From Puniceicoccaceae bacterium (GTDB taxonomy: Bacteria > Verrucomicrobiota > Verrucomicrobiia > Opitutales > JAFGAQ01), in NCBI GenBank assembly GCA_028285755.1, contig JANQOQ010000008.1:381399-445398 (forward strand): a stretch of 64,000 nucleotides of DNA, in the 5' to 3' direction. The notes beneath the pieces were generated by a model. It had not been told where the DNA came from and made no database searches. It saw only the letters and a program-made list of their open reading frames with translations. Shown here one piece after another: positions 47,627 through 57,576 of the stretch; the stretch's first letter is position 1; the number at the start of each line of letters is the position of its first letter. A program made the position numbers and the translations under genes.

Positions 47627-49054
47627 TTATAAAATCGAAACGGTTTCGATATTTTGAGAGTCCGGGTATTTTTTTACCCAGTTTTGCATATCATGAAGAA
47701 ATGCATCGATCTGGGTCTGTGAATTACCCAGGTGGTTTTGAATATTATTGAAGATGGATTCCAGTTCGTCTGAGTTGAGTCTAAGATCTGGGTCGGATGC
47801 GAGTCTCTCAGCTAGTTGATTGCTGAGTATGCCTTCGCTGCGGCGGGTGTTAATTTCTTCGATCGCATGTTTCTTGATGATGTGGTGAGCGGTTTCGCGG
47901 CCTACGCCTTTTTTAACCGCTTCCATAAGTACAGTGGTGCTCAGCAGGAAGGGGGTGAATTGTTCCAGCTCCTGCTGAATCATGGCAGGATAAACGGTCA
48001 GCTGATTGAGCACCGTTAACCAGGTATTGAGCAGGCCATCAATAGCGAAGAATGCATCCGGTAGAAGCACCCTACGGACGACTGAGCAGGAGACGTCGCC
48101 TTCATGCCATTGATCACCCGCTAAATTCGAGGCCATGGTAACATAGCCTGAGAGCAACGTGCGAAAGCCCTGGATGCGCTCGCAGCTACGGCTGTTCATC
48201 TTATGCGGCATTGCAGATGATCCTGTCTGTCCTTTAGCGAACCCTTCACTAGCCGTTTCATGTCCGGCCATTAAACGGATGGTGCGCGCAAAATTAGTCG
48301 GCGCGGCACTGAGCTGATAAAGTCGCGATACAAGCTCGAAGTCCAGGCTGCGCGGATAAACCTGCCCCGTGGCCTGCAGCGTATGGGGGATGCCCAGGAA
48401 TCCTCGCAGTTCCTGGTCGAGTGCTTCGGCTTTTTGGCTGTCCCCATCAAAGAGCGTTAGCTGATCCGTTTGCGTGCCGACGGCACCTTTGAGACCGCGA
48501 ACGGAGAAGTTTTTATAAAATGAATCGATGGAGGTAATGGATGTGAGGAATTCCTCCCCGAACATAGCGAACCTTCTGCCGAGACTTGTGGGCTGTGCCG
48601 GCACATTATGCGTGCGTGCAGGCATCGCCAGGTTGCGACAGTTTTCAGCCTGGTTTGCAAGCGCCTGTGCAGCGTTTACGGCTTTATTCAGGATTACAGA
48701 AAGGGAGCGATAAATCTGAAGCTGCTCCACGTTTTCAGTTAGATCCCGGCTGGTCATGCCTTTGTGAATCTCCTGATATCCGGCCAGCTCACAGAACTCG
48801 TCGATGCGTGCCTTCACATCGTGCTTGGTAACGAGCTCTCGTTTACGAATACTCTCTAGATTAATATTCTCTATTTGAGATTCATAGGCCCGAATCGCAT
48901 CCTGTGGGATGGAGATACCGAGCTTCTTTTGGGCTTTGAGAACGGCTACCCAGAGTTGTCTTTCTATGCGGATCTTGCCTGCTTCAGACCAGATGGCTTT
49001 AACACTCTCTGAAGCATACCGGTCTGCCAAAACGTTCTTAACCAGACTATCCAT
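47627..49054 (-). CDS. purB: Adenylosuccinate lyase
   Basis: 475 residues from the ATG at 49054 (a GTG two codons upstream is also in frame). A fumarase/aspartase-superfamily enzyme that cleaves adenylosuccinate to AMP and SAICAR to AICAR. The signature loop G-S-S-A-M-P-H-K-M-N is intact, with catalytic His regions A-R-T-H-N-V-P-A-Q and T-S-R-D-L-T-E-N. It directly precedes purA, so the two AMP-forming steps are encoded together. The start codon lies only 6 bp beyond the end of the intrinsic terminator of the SUF operon, leaving little room for a separate promoter. Confidence 0.94.
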   Translation of the reverse strand: MDSLVKNVLADRYASESVKAIWSEAGKIRIERQLWVAVLKAQKKLGISIPQDAIRAYESQIENINLESIRKRELVTKHDVKARIDEFCELAGYQEIHKGMTSRDLTENVEQLQIYRSLSVILNKAVNAAQALANQAENCRNLAMPARTHNVPAQPTSLGRRFAMFGEEFLTSITSIDSFYKNFSVRGLKGAVGTQTDQLTLFDGDSQKAEALDQELRGFLGIPHTLQATGQVYPRSLDFELVSRLYQLSAAPTNFARTIRLMAGHETASEGFAKGQTGSSAMPHKMNSRSCERIQGFRTLLSGYVTMASNLAGDQWHEGDVSCSVVRRVLLPDAFFAIDGLLNTWLTVLNQLTVYPAMIQQELEQFTPFLLSTTVLMEAVKKGVGRETAHHIIKKHAIEEINTRRSEGILSNQLAERLASDPDLRLNSDELESIFNNIQNHLGNSQTQIDAFLHDMQNWVKKYPDSQNIETVSIL

Positions 49055-49060
49055 ATGCAC

Positions 49061-49091
49061 AAAAAAACCCGAAGATTAAAACTCCGGGTTT
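49061..49091 (-). terminator. Intrinsic terminator between SUF operon and purB
   Basis: On the minus strand AAACCCG pairs with CGGGTTT around a 13-nt loop, followed by a T-run that ends next to the purB start. It lies 48 bp after the sufT stop. Confidence 0.8.
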
Positions 49092-49139
49092 GCGGATTAT
49101 CAATCCTAATTCTATAAATATACCCATTTTATCTGATTT

Positions 49140-49682
49140 TTAAATCAGACCGAGTTGCATTTTACCCTCTTCAGAAATCATATCCTGGTGCCAGGGGGGA
49201 TCCCATACGATTTCTACGTTGGCAGTCTCTACGGCTTCTATGGACAGGATGCGCCCTTCGGCATCTTCCGCAATGACCGGCCCCATGCCACAACCTGGTG
49301 CGGTGAGCGTCATTGCCACCTGAACATGTGGGTCGCCCGATGAATCGGTGATTTCCACGTTATATACAAGCCCGAGATCGACGATATTTACCGGAATTTC
49401 CGGATCGTATACCTGGCGGAGAGCTTCCCATACCTGGTCGATTTCTACATCTCCTTTGGGTGCATCCGAATCCTTGGATGAAGACGATGTTTCAACCTCG
49501 TAGCCGAGGGCATCCGCATTTTCACGACTGATGCGAAACATACCGTTATGTGTGGTTACCGTGAAGTTACCACCCAGCTTATGGGTGATCACAACCGGTG
49601 TGCCTTCGTTCAACGTGAAAGGCTCACCCTGGGGAATCAGGGTGGCTTCAACATCGCGTAAAAGTGTAGTGGTATCGTCCAT
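49140..49682 (-). CDS. sufT: SufT-type iron-sulphur assembly protein (DUF59/MIP18)
   Basis: 180 residues. An N-terminal domain of about 75 residues ([13 protein letters not shown], with a beta-strand pattern) precedes a DUF59 domain: [25 protein letters not shown] and a W-D-P-P-W end. SufT helps deliver or mature iron-sulphur clusters in organisms without the ISC pathway (family knowledge). It ends the suf operon, 5 bp after sufD. Its cysteine in A-P-G-C-G is conserved. Confidence 0.93.
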   Translation of the reverse strand: MDDTTTLLRDVEATLIPQGEPFTLNEGTPVVITHKLGGNFTVTTHNGMFRISRENADALGYEVETSSSSKDSDAPKGDVEIDQVWEALRQVYDPEIPVNIVDLGLVYNVEITDSSGDPHVQVAMTLTAPGCGMGPVIAEDAEGRILSIEAVETANVEIVWDPPWHQDMISEEGKMQLGLI

Positions 49683-49687
49683 AGGGA

Positions 49688-51031
49688 TTACTGATGAAAT
49701 TTCGACTGAACCAGGTTGCGGATATTGTCGCGCACTTCGTCAGTGTCAAATTTTTCAAGAATCTCTTCGAAGAATCCAAAGACCATCAGCTGCTGGGCAA
49801 CCCGCTTGGGGATGCCACGCTGCATCATATAGAAGAGTTCTTCGGATTCGAGCTGACCGGTGGTTGCTCCGTGGCTGCACTTGACATCGTTTGCCTGAAT
49901 CTCGAGACCCGGCAGCGAGTTTGCATCTGCCTTCGGGTTCAGTAACAGGTTGCGATTGGTCTGATAAGCATCGGTGCGTTGAGCATCTTTTTTCACATTG
50001 ATGATGCCTGAGAAGATCGTGCGGCTCTCATCCAGAAGTGCGTTCTTGTAAAGCAGGTCAGATACTGCATCCGGTGCTTCATGGGATTGGAAGGTGCGTT
50101 GGTCGAACTCCTGCTCTCCCTGCGAAACTGTAAGCGAATGCATGGTGACGTGCGCTCCCGGCTCCGTGATGCGGAGTTGATTTTCGAAGCGTGCGCGTTT
50201 ACCTCCGAGATTGATCGCAATGGTTTTCACCTGTGAGTCACGGGCGGCGATAGTCGCATCTGATTGGAAGGACGCGGTTTCATAGCTCCAATTCTGGATA
50301 ACCTTACGGGTGACATGAGCACCCGCGCCTGCATAGATGTTTCCGGATGCCGAGCAGAATGCAGGCAGTTGGAGATCGCTGGTATTAAATACATCGATCA
50401 CGTTCACAGTTGAGTTTGCCTCGGCGATTACCAATGTGTGCGGGAATACGGCTGTCTGCTCCTGAGTCGTCCAGTGGTAGATAAACAAAGGATCCTTGAG
50501 CTCTACTCCCTTTGGTACATAAATGACTGCTCCCGCATGGGTGAGTGCATTGTGCAGGGCAATGAACTTTTCTGAGCCCAAATGTGCTTCTTCGCCAAAC
50601 AAGTAGTTTTCGATTAGTGACGGGTGGTTTTGAATGCCATCGGTCAAGGATTCGAAGATAACTCCCTTTTCCTTTAATTCGTCTGCAATGGGTGAGGTGG
50701 CAACCAGGTGGTTATCCACGAAAACCAGTTTGGCAAGTGGGTTTTTTACCAGCTCAGACTGATCGATGCATGCTTCCACCGCGTCAGGGTCTGGTGTTCC
50801 GGCGAGGCGATACTCGTTGAAATCCATACTCAGCCGTGTGGAGAAGCGCCAACGTTCGTCTTTACGACCGGGTAGGGGAAGTTCCTGAAATTGATCCCAG
50901 CATTCCTGTCTTTTGTTTTTCAACCATGCACTTTCGTGTGTAAGTGTCGATGCAAGGTTATTGAAGGTGGCACTGTCTCCGATGGTTCCAACCGGTGTGG
51001 GAGCAGGTGCTTCTGAAATAGTAGTACTCAT
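49688..51031 (-). CDS. sufD: Fe-S cluster assembly protein SufD
   Basis: 447 residues, part of the SufBCD scaffold for building iron-sulphur clusters. The beta-helix core and the C-terminal helical region S-H-G-A-T-T-G-Q-L are recognisable, as is Y-M-M-Q-R-G-I-P-K. It lies 23 bp after sufB. Length and order are ordinary. SufS and SufE/SufU are not next to it, so the cysteine desulfurase must be elsewhere in the genome. Confidence 0.95.
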   Translation of the reverse strand: MSTTISEAPAPTPVGTIGDSATFNNLASTLTHESAWLKNKRQECWDQFQELPLPGRKDERWRFSTRLSMDFNEYRLAGTPDPDAVEACIDQSELVKNPLAKLVFVDNHLVATSPIADELKEKGVIFESLTDGIQNHPSLIENYLFGEEAHLGSEKFIALHNALTHAGAVIYVPKGVELKDPLFIYHWTTQEQTAVFPHTLVIAEANSTVNVIDVFNTSDLQLPAFCSASGNIYAGAGAHVTRKVIQNWSYETASFQSDATIAARDSQVKTIAINLGGKRARFENQLRITEPGAHVTMHSLTVSQGEQEFDQRTFQSHEAPDAVSDLLYKNALLDESRTIFSGIINVKKDAQRTDAYQTNRNLLLNPKADANSLPGLEIQANDVKCSHGATTGQLESEELFYMMQRGIPKRVAQQLMVFGFFEEILEKFDTDEVRDNIRNLVQSKFHQ

Positions 51032-51054
51032 TATTTAATCTTTCTATTTTGGAT

Positions 51055-52461
51055 TTACCCTACGGAACCTTCCATCTCGAGCTCGATGAGCCGCTTTAGC
51101 TCAACGCTATACTCCATGGGGAAAAACTTGGTCAGGTCGTTTACAAATCCGTTCACACTCAGGCTCATGGCTTCGCCTTCACTGAGTCCGCGTTGCATCA
51201 TGTAGAATATCTGCTCGGCGCTGACTTTGGATACACTCGCTTCGTGCTGCACTGAGTTGTCATCGCCTCGTACGGTGATGGCAGGGAAGGTATCGGTGCG
51301 ACTGTTGGTATTGATGAGTAGTGCGTCACATTCGGTGTTATTCTTACAGCCTTTGAGATGCTCAGGGATGTGAACCTGCCCGCGATAGGTCGCACAACCT
51401 TCCCCTACGGAAATACTCTTTGAGATGATGTTGCTGGTGGTTTCATCCGCACGGTGGATCATCTTGGCGCCGGTGTCCTGGTGCTGACCGTTGTTTGCCA
51501 GTGCAATGGATAGTACCTCGCCGCGTGCGCGGCGGCCATTCAGGATGACCCCCGGATACTTCATGGTCAGGCGTGAGCCGATATTGCAGTCGATCCACTT
51601 GATTTCAGCATCTTCCTCGGCCAAACCGCGTTTAGTCACCAGGTTGAAGACATTGTTGGACCAGTTTTGCACGGTGATGTATTGAATCTTCGCGCCTTTG
51701 AGTGCTACGAGCTCAACCACAGCGCTGTGCAGGGTGCTGGTTTCAAATTTGGGAGCGGTGCAACCTTCCATGTAGGTAACCTCCGCGCCTTCATCTGCGA
51801 TAATTAAGGTGCGTTCGAACTGGCCAAAGTTTTCCGCGTTAATACGGAAGTAAGCCTGCAGTGGCTGGGATACCTTAACGCCCGGAGGCACATAAATGAA
51901 GCTGCCTCCGCTGAAAACTGCTGAATTCAGCGCTGCAAACTTGTTGTCACCGGTAGGAATGACCTTGCCGAAGAACTTGCGGAAAATTTCCGGGTATTCC
52001 TTAAGGCCTTCAGTTGAACCCACGAAGATGACCCCTTCTTTCTCGAGGTTATCCTTCATGCGGGAGTAGGCGGCCTCACTGTCGAATTGTGCCTCAACGC
52101 CTGCGAGGAACTTGCGCTCCTGCTCGGGGATTCCTAGACGCTCGAAAGTCTCCTTTACCTCATCGGGCACTTCTTCCCAGGTACGGCTGGGTTTTTGCCC
52201 TTTTGCCAGATAGTAGCGGATTTTTTCAAAGTGGATATTTTCCAGGTCCTTGCTGGCCCAGTGAGTTGGCATGGGCAGGCGGTTAAAAACATTAAGCGCC
52301 TTCAGGCGGAAGTCGGTGATCCATTCATCTTCGCCTTTTACCTGCGAGATGTATTTCACGACTTCTTCATTGAGGCCGACTCCGGCATCAAACTCGTAAT
52401 CGGTCTCGTAGCTGAAGTTGCCTTTGTCTCTATCGATTTCTATGGGTGATGGATTGATCAT
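51055..52461 (-). CDS. sufB: Fe-S cluster assembly protein SufB
   Basis: 468 residues, full length. SufB is the main scaffold of the SufBCD complex. Conserved blocks: [23 protein letters not shown] and C-E/D-A-L-L. The E-C-D-A-L-L-I-N near the C-terminus includes the cysteine thought to carry the nascent cluster. It lies 11 bp after sufC, in the common order sufC-sufB-sufD. Confidence 0.97.
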   Translation of the reverse strand: MINPSPIEIDRDKGNFSYETDYEFDAGVGLNEEVVKYISQVKGEDEWITDFRLKALNVFNRLPMPTHWASKDLENIHFEKIRYYLAKGQKPSRTWEEVPDEVKETFERLGIPEQERKFLAGVEAQFDSEAAYSRMKDNLEKEGVIFVGSTEGLKEYPEIFRKFFGKVIPTGDNKFAALNSAVFSGGSFIYVPPGVKVSQPLQAYFRINAENFGQFERTLIIADEGAEVTYMEGCTAPKFETSTLHSAVVELVALKGAKIQYITVQNWSNNVFNLVTKRGLAEEDAEIKWIDCNIGSRLTMKYPGVILNGRRARGEVLSIALANNGQHQDTGAKMIHRADETTSNIISKSISVGEGCATYRGQVHIPEHLKGCKNNTECDALLINTNSRTDTFPAITVRGDDNSVQHEASVSKVSAEQIFYMMQRGLSEGEAMSLSVNGFVNDLTKFFPMEYSVELKRLIELEMEGSVG

Positions 52462-52472
52462 GATTTCCTTTC

Positions 52473-53237
52473 TTATGCGCCTGCAGTGGCAAGTTCATTT
52501 TTTACCCACTCGTAGCCTTTGGCTTCGAGTTCGATGGCAAGCTCCTTATCTCCGGATTGGACAATGGCACCATCCCACATGACATGCACCTGATCGGGCA
52601 CAATGTATTCGAGCAGGCGCTGGTAGTGGGTGATCACCAGGATGCCACGGTCTTCACCCCGCATCAGGTTAACTCCGTTGGAAACGACTTTGAGAGCGTC
52701 GATATCCAGCCCACTGTCAGTCTCATCCATGATACAGTAAGTGGGTTCGAGCATGGACATTTGCAGTATTTCGCAGCGTTTCTTCTCCCCTCCGGAGAAA
52801 CCTTCGTTCAAAGAGCGCGAGGTGAACTTGCGGTCCATTTGCAGGAGGTCCATCTTTTCGTAAAGTTCGCGGTAATAGGCGGGTGCGTCAAAGGTTTCGC
52901 CCTCTTCCATTCTGGCCTGGAGTGCCGCGCGGATGAAGTTGGCGATCGAAACTCCCGGGATTTCCATAGGATACTGGAATGCAAGAAATACTCCGGCATG
53001 ACTAATTTCATCGGGCTCCATGCCGAGGATGTTTTCGCCGTCCACCAGGATTTCACCGGAGGTTACTTCGTAGTCTTCGTGACCTGCGATCACTTTGGCG
53101 AGGGTGCTTTTACCGGTACCATTGGGTCCCATGAGTGCATGCACTTCACCTTTGGGTATGGTCAGATTGAAGTCTTTTAGGATGGGCTTATCGCCAATAT
53201 TTGCTGTTAGGTTTTTGATTTCGAGTTGGTTAGACAT
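52473..53237 (-). CDS. sufC: Fe-S cluster assembly ATPase SufC
   Basis: 254 residues from the ATG at 53237 ([10 protein letters not shown]); the frame continues 15 codons upstream into the regulator gene, but that part does not match the family. Walker A is G-P-N-G-T-G-K-S-T, signature S-G-G-E-K-K-R, Walker [15 protein letters not shown]. The E-T-D-S-G-L-D variant is characteristic of SufC. It powers the SufB-SufD scaffold. Thirteen bases separate it from the regulator stop. Confidence 0.97.
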   Translation of the reverse strand: MSNQLEIKNLTANIGDKPILKDFNLTIPKGEVHALMGPNGTGKSTLAKVIAGHEDYEVTSGEILVDGENILGMEPDEISHAGVFLAFQYPMEIPGVSIANFIRAALQARMEEGETFDAPAYYRELYEKMDLLQMDRKFTSRSLNEGFSGGEKKRCEILQMSMLEPTYCIMDETDSGLDIDALKVVSNGVNLMRGEDRGILVITHYQRLLEYIVPDQVHVMWDGAIVQSGDKELAIELEAKGYEWVKNELATAGA

Positions 53238-53250
53238 AATTAAAATGGTA

Positions 53251-53694
53251 TTAGTTTTTTTGTGAAAGGGATTGTTTGCCACTGAGACAGAGGTCGACTT
53301 TTTCGAGCTGAAAGTCAGCGGGCAGATATTTGTTTAACTCATCAAAGAATTGAGCGGGTAGAACGACATCGAAGACTTTACCTGTGTTCTTACAATGGGC
53401 GTGGGCATGGTGGGCGCTTTGAGCCGTTGCCAGGCAGAAGCGGGAAGGTTGACGTTCAAAGTTCACCTGCCGAATCAGTCCGCAATCCGTGAGGGTTTCC
53501 AAACAGTTGTATACGGTGGCCAGTGAGATACCCGGCATATCCTCTTTCACGCGGGAGTAGATGAGATCGGCCGAGGGGTGATCCTCTGAATTAAGAACTG
53601 CTTCGTAAATGATTTCTCTTTGTTTTGTTGAGCGCAGGCCTTTGACAAAAAGCGCATCTTCCAAAGATTGTTTAGCTGTGGAGTTCAGACTCAT
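53251..53694 (-). CDS. Fur-family metalloregulator of the suf operon
   Basis: 147 residues. An N-terminal winged helix ([18 protein letters not shown]) and a C-terminal dimer/metal domain. Candidate sensing ligands are His39 in E-D-H-P-S-A-D and His95, His96, His98, His100 in A-H-H-A-H-A-H-C. The second cysteine of the usual C-x-x-C is absent (C-K-N-T), and the late C-x-x-C is also lost (D-L-C-L-S-G-K), so the structural zinc site of typical Fur/PerR is missing. This recalls Irr-like members, though it is not clearly Irr. It heads the operon; the upstream palindrome suggests autoregulation by iron, haem or peroxide. Confidence 0.88.
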   Translation of the reverse strand: MSLNSTAKQSLEDALFVKGLRSTKQREIIYEAVLNSEDHPSADLIYSRVKEDMPGISLATVYNCLETLTDCGLIRQVNFERQPSRFCLATAQSAHHAHAHCKNTGKVFDVVLPAQFFDELNKYLPADFQLEKVDLCLSGKQSLSQKN

Positions 53695-53713
53695 ATCAAT
53701 AATTAGTAATTGT

Positions 53714-53732
53714 AATTAGAATGATTCCAATT
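53714..53732. promoter_or_regulatory. PerR/Fur-box-like palindrome upstream of the suf regulator
   Basis: AATTAGAAT, one central G, ATTCCAATT: a 9-1-9 inverted repeat with a single mismatch. Its inner 7-1-7 core (53716-53730) follows the spacing of PerR/Fur boxes. On the minus strand a good -10 (TACAAT, 53709-53714) abuts it, so bound protein would block the regulator/suf promoter. It lies 20 bp upstream of the regulator start and 25 bp from the divergent phosphatase gene, so it might control both. Confidence 0.65.
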
Positions 53733-53757
53733 AAAAATAAACTTTAAGAAAAATCAA

Positions 53758-54186
53758 ATGAAAGAATTACTTTTTATTTGCACGGGCAATTATTACCGGA
53801 GTCGGTTTGCGGAAGCGTGGTTCAATTTTCGCATCCAGGGTCGTTTGGATGGTTGGCGGGCGATATCCCGAGGGCTGGATATTGGTTGGGCGCCTCCCGG
53901 TATGTCAGCGGATACGCGGGATGCGATCAAGCGCTTTAGTATTCCTGAGGAATGCTACACTCATCAGAAAACTGCACTCACAGAAGCATGCCTGAAAAAT
54001 GCTGAGCTTGTATACGCCCTCAAGGAAACTGAGCATAAGCCTATGATAATGAGGCAGTTCCCGCAGTGGGAGAGTAAAGTGCATTACTGGGAGATTCACG
54101 ATCTCGACGTGGCAGGACCGGAAGTTACCATCCCTGAAATTTGCTTAAAAGTGGATCAATTGATAAGTTCACTTGAGATTGATTGA
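53758..54186 (+). CDS. Low-molecular-weight protein tyrosine phosphatase-like protein
   Basis: 142 residues. The phosphate loop C-x5-R is present as Cys8 to Arg14 (C-T-G-N-Y-Y-R-S-R) directly after the first beta-strand, as in LMW-PTP and arsenate reductases of that fold. The usual late D-P is less clear; E-I-H-D-L-D near residue 114 is the best candidate for the general acid. No signal peptide. It is divergent from the Fur-like gene with the palindrome between them. Whether it removes phosphate from proteins or reduces arsenate cannot be decided; a second redox cysteine pair typical of ArsC is not evident. Confidence 0.8.
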   Translation: MKELLFICTGNYYRSRFAEAWFNFRIQGRLDGWRAISRGLDIGWAPPGMSADTRDAIKRFSIPEECYTHQKTALTEACLKNAELVYALKETEHKPMIMRQFPQWESKVHYWEIHDLDVAGPEVTIPEICLKVDQLISSLEID

Positions 54187-54219
54187 GATCTATTCACAAT
54201 AAGTAACGCTTTACTTGCA

Positions 54220-54247
54220 TTGATTTTCACAGGGATATTAGTAAAAT
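54220..54247 (+). promoter_or_regulatory. Candidate promoter of the phosphorelay genes
   Basis: TTGATT (54220-54225), a 16-bp spacer and TAAAAT (54242-54247), about 50 bp before the receiver-kinase start. Only a moderate match by eye. Confidence 0.3.
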
Positions 54248-54300
54248 TAATGTTAATTATTTCTAAATAGCAAAATTTTTATACCGTATATGAATGTGGG

Positions 54301-55575
54301 ATGCTTCAGATTAACACTCAAAGCACTAACAAGCAGTCAAAGAATGGTGACCGGTTATATGATCGTAATAACGGGAGCGCTTTGGATATGAAAAGAAGTG
54401 CACAGCTCAAAGAAGTGTCCGGTAATACGGTGGAAACGATTAAGATACTCCTCATTGAGGACAGTCACTCAGACGCTCACATCATTCAGATTTACCTGAA
54501 TAAATCTAAAACCGGAAACTTCGAATGCAGTCATATAAGTCGTCTTGGAGATGCAGTCGAACACCTTAAAATGAATCACTACGATATCATTCTATTGGAC
54601 TTAGGCTTACCGGATTCCTTCGGGATTGCTACTTTTGAAGCATTATCCAGGAGCTCGGATTGTCCGATAATCATATTAAGTGGTATGGATGATGAGAAGG
54701 TTGCGACGCAGGCGGTGCAATCCGGTGCCCAGGATTACCTGATGAAGGACGGGCTGAATAACCATCAGCTGGAACGGGCCATCAAATACGCCATTGAAAG
54801 AGACAGTCTTTTTAAGCAGCTGGAAATTGAGAAGATCAAGGCTGAGAGTGCCAGCCGGGCCAAGAGCGAATTTCTAGCGGTGATGAGCCATGAATTTAGA
54901 ACGCCCATGAATGGAATTCTAAGTTCGCTTGATCTCATGAAGGAAGAAGAGCTGAGTGAAGAGCTTGATGAATTACATGCTATCATGAGTGAGTGTGCTG
55001 AAAACCAATTGGCACTCATCAATGATCTGCTGGATATCAGCAAATTTGAAGCGGGCAAATTTGATATACGTTTTGAAGATTTTCGGGTGCAGGATTTGAT
55101 GGACTCTGTTTCATTGGCACTGGCTTCGAAGATTAAAGCCAAGCAACTCAAATTTGAAGTGAAACTGTGTGATGAACTTCCCGACAGTGTAATCTCCGAT
55201 CATCAGCGGATCCGCCAGGTGCTTTTCAACCTATTGGGTAATGCGATTAAATTTACCGACAAGGGTACGATTACACTGAGCGTTTGTTATACCAATGACA
55301 GTCAACTGACCTTTAAAGTGAAGGATTCCGGAATTGGTATTGAACAGTCCAAATTAGATGAAATTTTCGAACCCTTTACTCAGGTGGATTCATCGTTCAA
55401 CCGTCGCTTTCAGGGAACGGGTTTGGGGCTTTCGATTTGCAGACGCATTGTGCATCTATTGGGTGGGGAGATTCGTGTTTCAAGCGAGATCGATAAAGGA
55501 TCTGAATTTGAATTTACAATATTTTGCCAACGTGAAGCCGGCGTTATCGAGAATGGTGAAATGCAATTGCAATAA
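54301..55575 (+). CDS. Hybrid receiver-histidine kinase
   Basis: 424 residues. An N-terminal receiver domain (about 46-165) with phosphoacceptor Asp100 in I-I-L-L-D-L-G-L-P and acidic pocket I-E-D-S. A HisKA domain follows with His197 in V-M-S-H-E-F-R-T-P, then a HATPase with N-A-I-K-F-T-D, D-S-G-I-G-I and G-T-G-L-G-L-S. There is no membrane helix or PAS domain, so it is a soluble kinase controlled by its own receiver. An alternative start is Met30. It is followed 36 bp later by the triple-PAS kinase and then a single receiver, so the three may form one relay. Confidence 0.92.
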   Translation: MLQINTQSTNKQSKNGDRLYDRNNGSALDMKRSAQLKEVSGNTVETIKILLIEDSHSDAHIIQIYLNKSKTGNFECSHISRLGDAVEHLKMNHYDIILLDLGLPDSFGIATFEALSRSSDCPIIILSGMDDEKVATQAVQSGAQDYLMKDGLNNHQLERAIKYAIERDSLFKQLEIEKIKAESASRAKSEFLAVMSHEFRTPMNGILSSLDLMKEEELSEELDELHAIMSECAENQLALINDLLDISKFEAGKFDIRFEDFRVQDLMDSVSLALASKIKAKQLKFEVKLCDELPDSVISDHQRIRQVLFNLLGNAIKFTDKGTITLSVCYTNDSQLTFKVKDSGIGIEQSKLDEIFEPFTQVDSSFNRRFQGTGLGLSICRRIVHLLGGEIRVSSEIDKGSEFEFTIFCQREAGVIENGEMQLQ

Positions 55576-55611
55576 ACTATCCTATCTCCTACATAAACTG
55601 ATTACTACCCT

Positions 55612-57555
55612 ATGAGCGCTCACTACCTTAAGAATGAGTTGTATGCCCTTATACGCGAAGATGAATCCATCTTTGAATTTATTCAAAAAGGCTTTTTGGA
55701 CGGCATTTGGTATTGGGATTTGCTTAAGCCTGAAAACGAGTGGATGAGTCCCCGCTTTTGGGAGATATTTGGTTATGACCCTGAAGAGATGCCCCATAGC
55801 CCGGATGCCTGGCAGGATATCATCAACCAAGACGATCTGAAAGTCGCGATTGAGAATTTCAATAAACATTGTGAGGACCCCAACCACCCTTATGACCAGA
55901 TCGTGCGTTATCGCCATAAAGATGGCTCTATAGTATGGATACGCTGCCGCGGCATTGCGATCCGGGATGATTCGGGAAAACCCTTACGCATGCTGGGTGC
56001 ACATACGGATATTACGAAAAGTATGGAGCAGAAAACAGCTCTTGCTGAGAGTGAGGAGCGCTTTAAGCTAGCGACCGAGGGTGCGAGTGTGGGGATTTGG
56101 GATTGGTTGGATGTTAATAAGGATGAGGAGTGGTGGTCTCCCAAGTTTTATGAATTGCTGGGTTATAAACCGGGTGAAATTAAATCGAGTTTAGAAACGT
56201 TTCGCAACCTACTCCATCCGGATGATATGGAAAAGACCTTTGAAGCTGTGCAAGAGTGTTTTGAGGGGGATGAGCCCTTCCAAGTGGAATATAGGTTAAA
56301 AACTAAAAGCGGTTCATACCGCTGGTTTTTTGGGCATGGCACTGTAACCCGGGATGCTCAGGGTAATCCGATTCGGATGGTAGGTTCTATTCAGGATATT
56401 GATAAGCGTAAATTAACAGAATTAAACTTAGCTGAGAGTGAAGAGCGCTTTAAACTCGCTGCTGAAGGTTCCAGTGTAGGTATTTGGGATTGGTTTGACT
56501 TAAATCGGGAAGTTAACTGGTGGTCCCCTAAGATTTATGAGCTGCTGGGTTATGAAGAAGGTGAGATTCCTTCTACATTCGATCAGTTTAAGTTAATGCT
56601 GCATCCCGATGATGCGGATAGGGTCCTTGCGAGCCTGACTGCCTGCCTTGAAACGGATGAGCCGTATAACTTGGATTTTAGAATCCAGAATAAAGGCGGG
56701 CTCTATCGCTGGTATCATGCAACAGGGAAAGTGCTCAGAGATGAAAACGGCAACGCCATTCGAATGATAGGGTCTATGCAGGATATCCATCTTCGAAAAA
56801 TGGGTGAAGAGGAGATCAAAAATACTAACAATCAGCTGACTCAGGTAAATAGTGAGCTATCGAATTTTGCCTACATCACTTCGCATGATCTGCGTGAACC
56901 GCTAAGATCCATTGCCAGCTTTTTGCAGCTCCTGAAGCAGGATTATGCGGATAAACTGGATGATACTGCCAATGAATACATCAATTTTGCAGTTGATGGG
57001 AGTCTTCGACTGCAATCCATGATTGCCGGGTTACTACAATTTAGCCGGGCTGAAAGGCACCAGATTGCTCTGGATTCGGTTACCTTGGGCGATCTTATGG
57101 ACCAGGTATTGCGAAAGCTGGTAATCCTCATTGCCGAGTCTGATGCAGTGATCGATATTAATGATGCAGAGGTCATTCTGAATGTAGATCAGAATCACAT
57201 CATGCTGGTATTCCAGAATATCATTGAGAATGCCATTAAGTTTAGAGGTGAAGAACAGCCGAAGATGGTTGTTAGTCATAAGTTGTTATATGGCGAGGAT
57301 ATCGGGAATCCTCTGTTGGTCGCTGAAAGGCAGTATGATGTGATTTCGGTTCAGGATAATGGAATAGGGATCAATCCGGAATACTTTGACCGCATCTTTT
57401 CCATCTTTCAGCGTCTGCATACCACTGAGGAGTATGAGGGCAGCGGCATTGGGCTGGCCATATGCCAAAAAATCGTTTCGCAGCACAATGGTTTAATTTG
57501 GGTGGAATCTGAGGAAGGCAAAGGAAGCTGTTTTTACGTTGCACTTCCGGCGTAA
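55612..57555 (+). CDS. Triple-PAS sensor histidine kinase
   Basis: 647 residues, soluble. Three PAS/PAC (PAS_3-type) units: about 18-140, 145-270 and 274-400, each with a G-I-W-x-W start and R-M-L/V/I-G ending. The second and third are closely similar (A-E-S-E-E-R-F-K-L-A in both), so a recent internal duplication is likely. The HisKA domain has His425 in I-T-S-H-D-L-R-E-P, the phytochrome-type H-box, and the HATPase ends G-S-G-I-G-L-A-I. No GAF/PHY chromophore domain, so it is not a phytochrome itself. A small-molecule or redox signal is possible but not readable. Confidence 0.93.
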   Translation: MSAHYLKNELYALIREDESIFEFIQKGFLDGIWYWDLLKPENEWMSPRFWEIFGYDPEEMPHSPDAWQDIINQDDLKVAIENFNKHCEDPNHPYDQIVRYRHKDGSIVWIRCRGIAIRDDSGKPLRMLGAHTDITKSMEQKTALAESEERFKLATEGASVGIWDWLDVNKDEEWWSPKFYELLGYKPGEIKSSLETFRNLLHPDDMEKTFEAVQECFEGDEPFQVEYRLKTKSGSYRWFFGHGTVTRDAQGNPIRMVGSIQDIDKRKLTELNLAESEERFKLAAEGSSVGIWDWFDLNREVNWWSPKIYELLGYEEGEIPSTFDQFKLMLHPDDADRVLASLTACLETDEPYNLDFRIQNKGGLYRWYHATGKVLRDENGNAIRMIGSMQDIHLRKMGEEEIKNTNNQLTQVNSELSNFAYITSHDLREPLRSIASFLQLLKQDYADKLDDTANEYINFAVDGSLRLQSMIAGLLQFSRAERHQIALDSVTLGDLMDQVLRKLVILIAESDAVIDINDAEVILNVDQNHIMLVFQNIIENAIKFRGEEQPKMVVSHKLLYGEDIGNPLLVAERQYDVISVQDNGIGINPEYFDRIFSIFQRLHTTEEYEGSGIGLAICQKIVSQHNGLIWVESEEGKGSCFYVALPA

Positions 57556-57576
57556 TTAATCATACTAATATGGTGT

